From contig NZ_AUHY01000022.1 of NCBI RefSeq assembly GCF_000423425.1, positions 1 to 41,295 on the forward strand: DNA of 41,295 bases, written 5' to 3'. The position numbers and the translations under genes are program-made. The first letter of the stretch is position 1; each line of letters begins with the position of its first letter. The notes beneath the pieces are model-generated. The model saw only the letters and a program-made list of their open reading frames with translations. It searched no databases and was not told the origin of the DNA. The stretch comes from Meiothermus rufus DSM 22234. Lineage in GTDB: Bacteria; Deinococcota; Deinococci; Deinococcales; Thermaceae. Below are positions 41,278 through 41,295 of this stretch, piece by piece.

Positions 41278-41295
41278 TGCAGTTTACCACCGTTG
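41277..41295 (+). CDS. Start of a partial gene, possibly a transposase
   Basis: Only the first six codons are in view (GTG CAG TTT ACC ACC GTT). The GTG follows AAAGGAGG (41261-41268) by 8 bases, a good ribosome-binding site. The same start would lie at the outer edge of the left repeat on the minus strand, since base 1 is the complement of its first G. The product cannot be named from six residues; a transposase is inferred from the duplicated 5' region. Confidence 0.4.

Overview
The window reads like a chromosomal segment of a member of the Thermaceae (Thermus/Meiothermus type, phylum Deinococcota). The evidence is a high G+C content, very tight gene packing, many start codons preceded at 6-8 nt by a TAnnnT -10 box (leaderless transcripts), many CTCGAG hexamers, and proteins that look closest to Thermus families (Era, carboxypeptidase Taq, family-5 uracil-DNA glycosylase, three-subunit transhydrogenase). 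Genus assignment is inference; Meiothermus is my first guess. I see no rRNA, tRNA or CRISPR array. No stretch longer than about 210 bases lacks a gene.

Layout. Bases 1-78 and 41200-41277 are perfect inverted copies of one sequence. It carries a ribosome-binding site inside a hairpin and, at the right edge, the first codons of a gene. They are probably the 5' ends of two copies of a mobile element facing outward. Between them lie: nucleotide and RNA housekeeping (rph, rdgB) and a drug/metabolite exporter (0.1-2.4 kb); the proton-translocating transhydrogenase operon pntAA-pntAB-pntB (2.5-5.3 kb); a sugar ABC importer without its ATPase, with two LacI-like palindromes at its promoter (5.4-8.7 kb); carboxypeptidase Taq, a NUDIX protein with an imperfect box, ispH, a dihydrouridine synthase and an FAH-family enzyme (8.7-13.8 kb); a two-component system coupled to a secreted Gly/Ser/Asn-rich protein (13.9-16.6 kb); and dprA, era, DUF2905, a truncated haemoglobin and a deoxyhypusine-synthase-like gene (16.6-20.4 kb).

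From 20.4 to 26.4 kb lies the most coherent pathway: an IclR regulator, a three-part TRAP transporter, PxpA and a PxpB-PxpC fusion. Together they suggest uptake of 5-oxoproline (pyroglutamate) and ATP-dependent opening to glutamate, under an autoregulated promoter with a long inverted repeat. It is followed by a 927-residue protein joining a methyltransferase-like domain, a TPR-like array and a DUF2325-like domain. Next come an aquaporin, uracil-DNA glycosylase, a nitronate-monooxygenase-like flavoprotein, a BatA-like VWA protein, an unknown protein, folC, a class-III aminotransferase, a MATE exporter, a PaaX-type repressor, a CoA-pyrophosphatase NUDIX protein, MazG, a small membrane protein and a Sco copper chaperone (29.3-41.1 kb).

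Most operons are short and many genes meet tail to tail. Four of the eight convergent junctions overlap by exactly 4 bp with interlocked stop codons, leaving no room for conventional terminators. All functional calls come from reading motifs in the translated sequence; no database search was possible.
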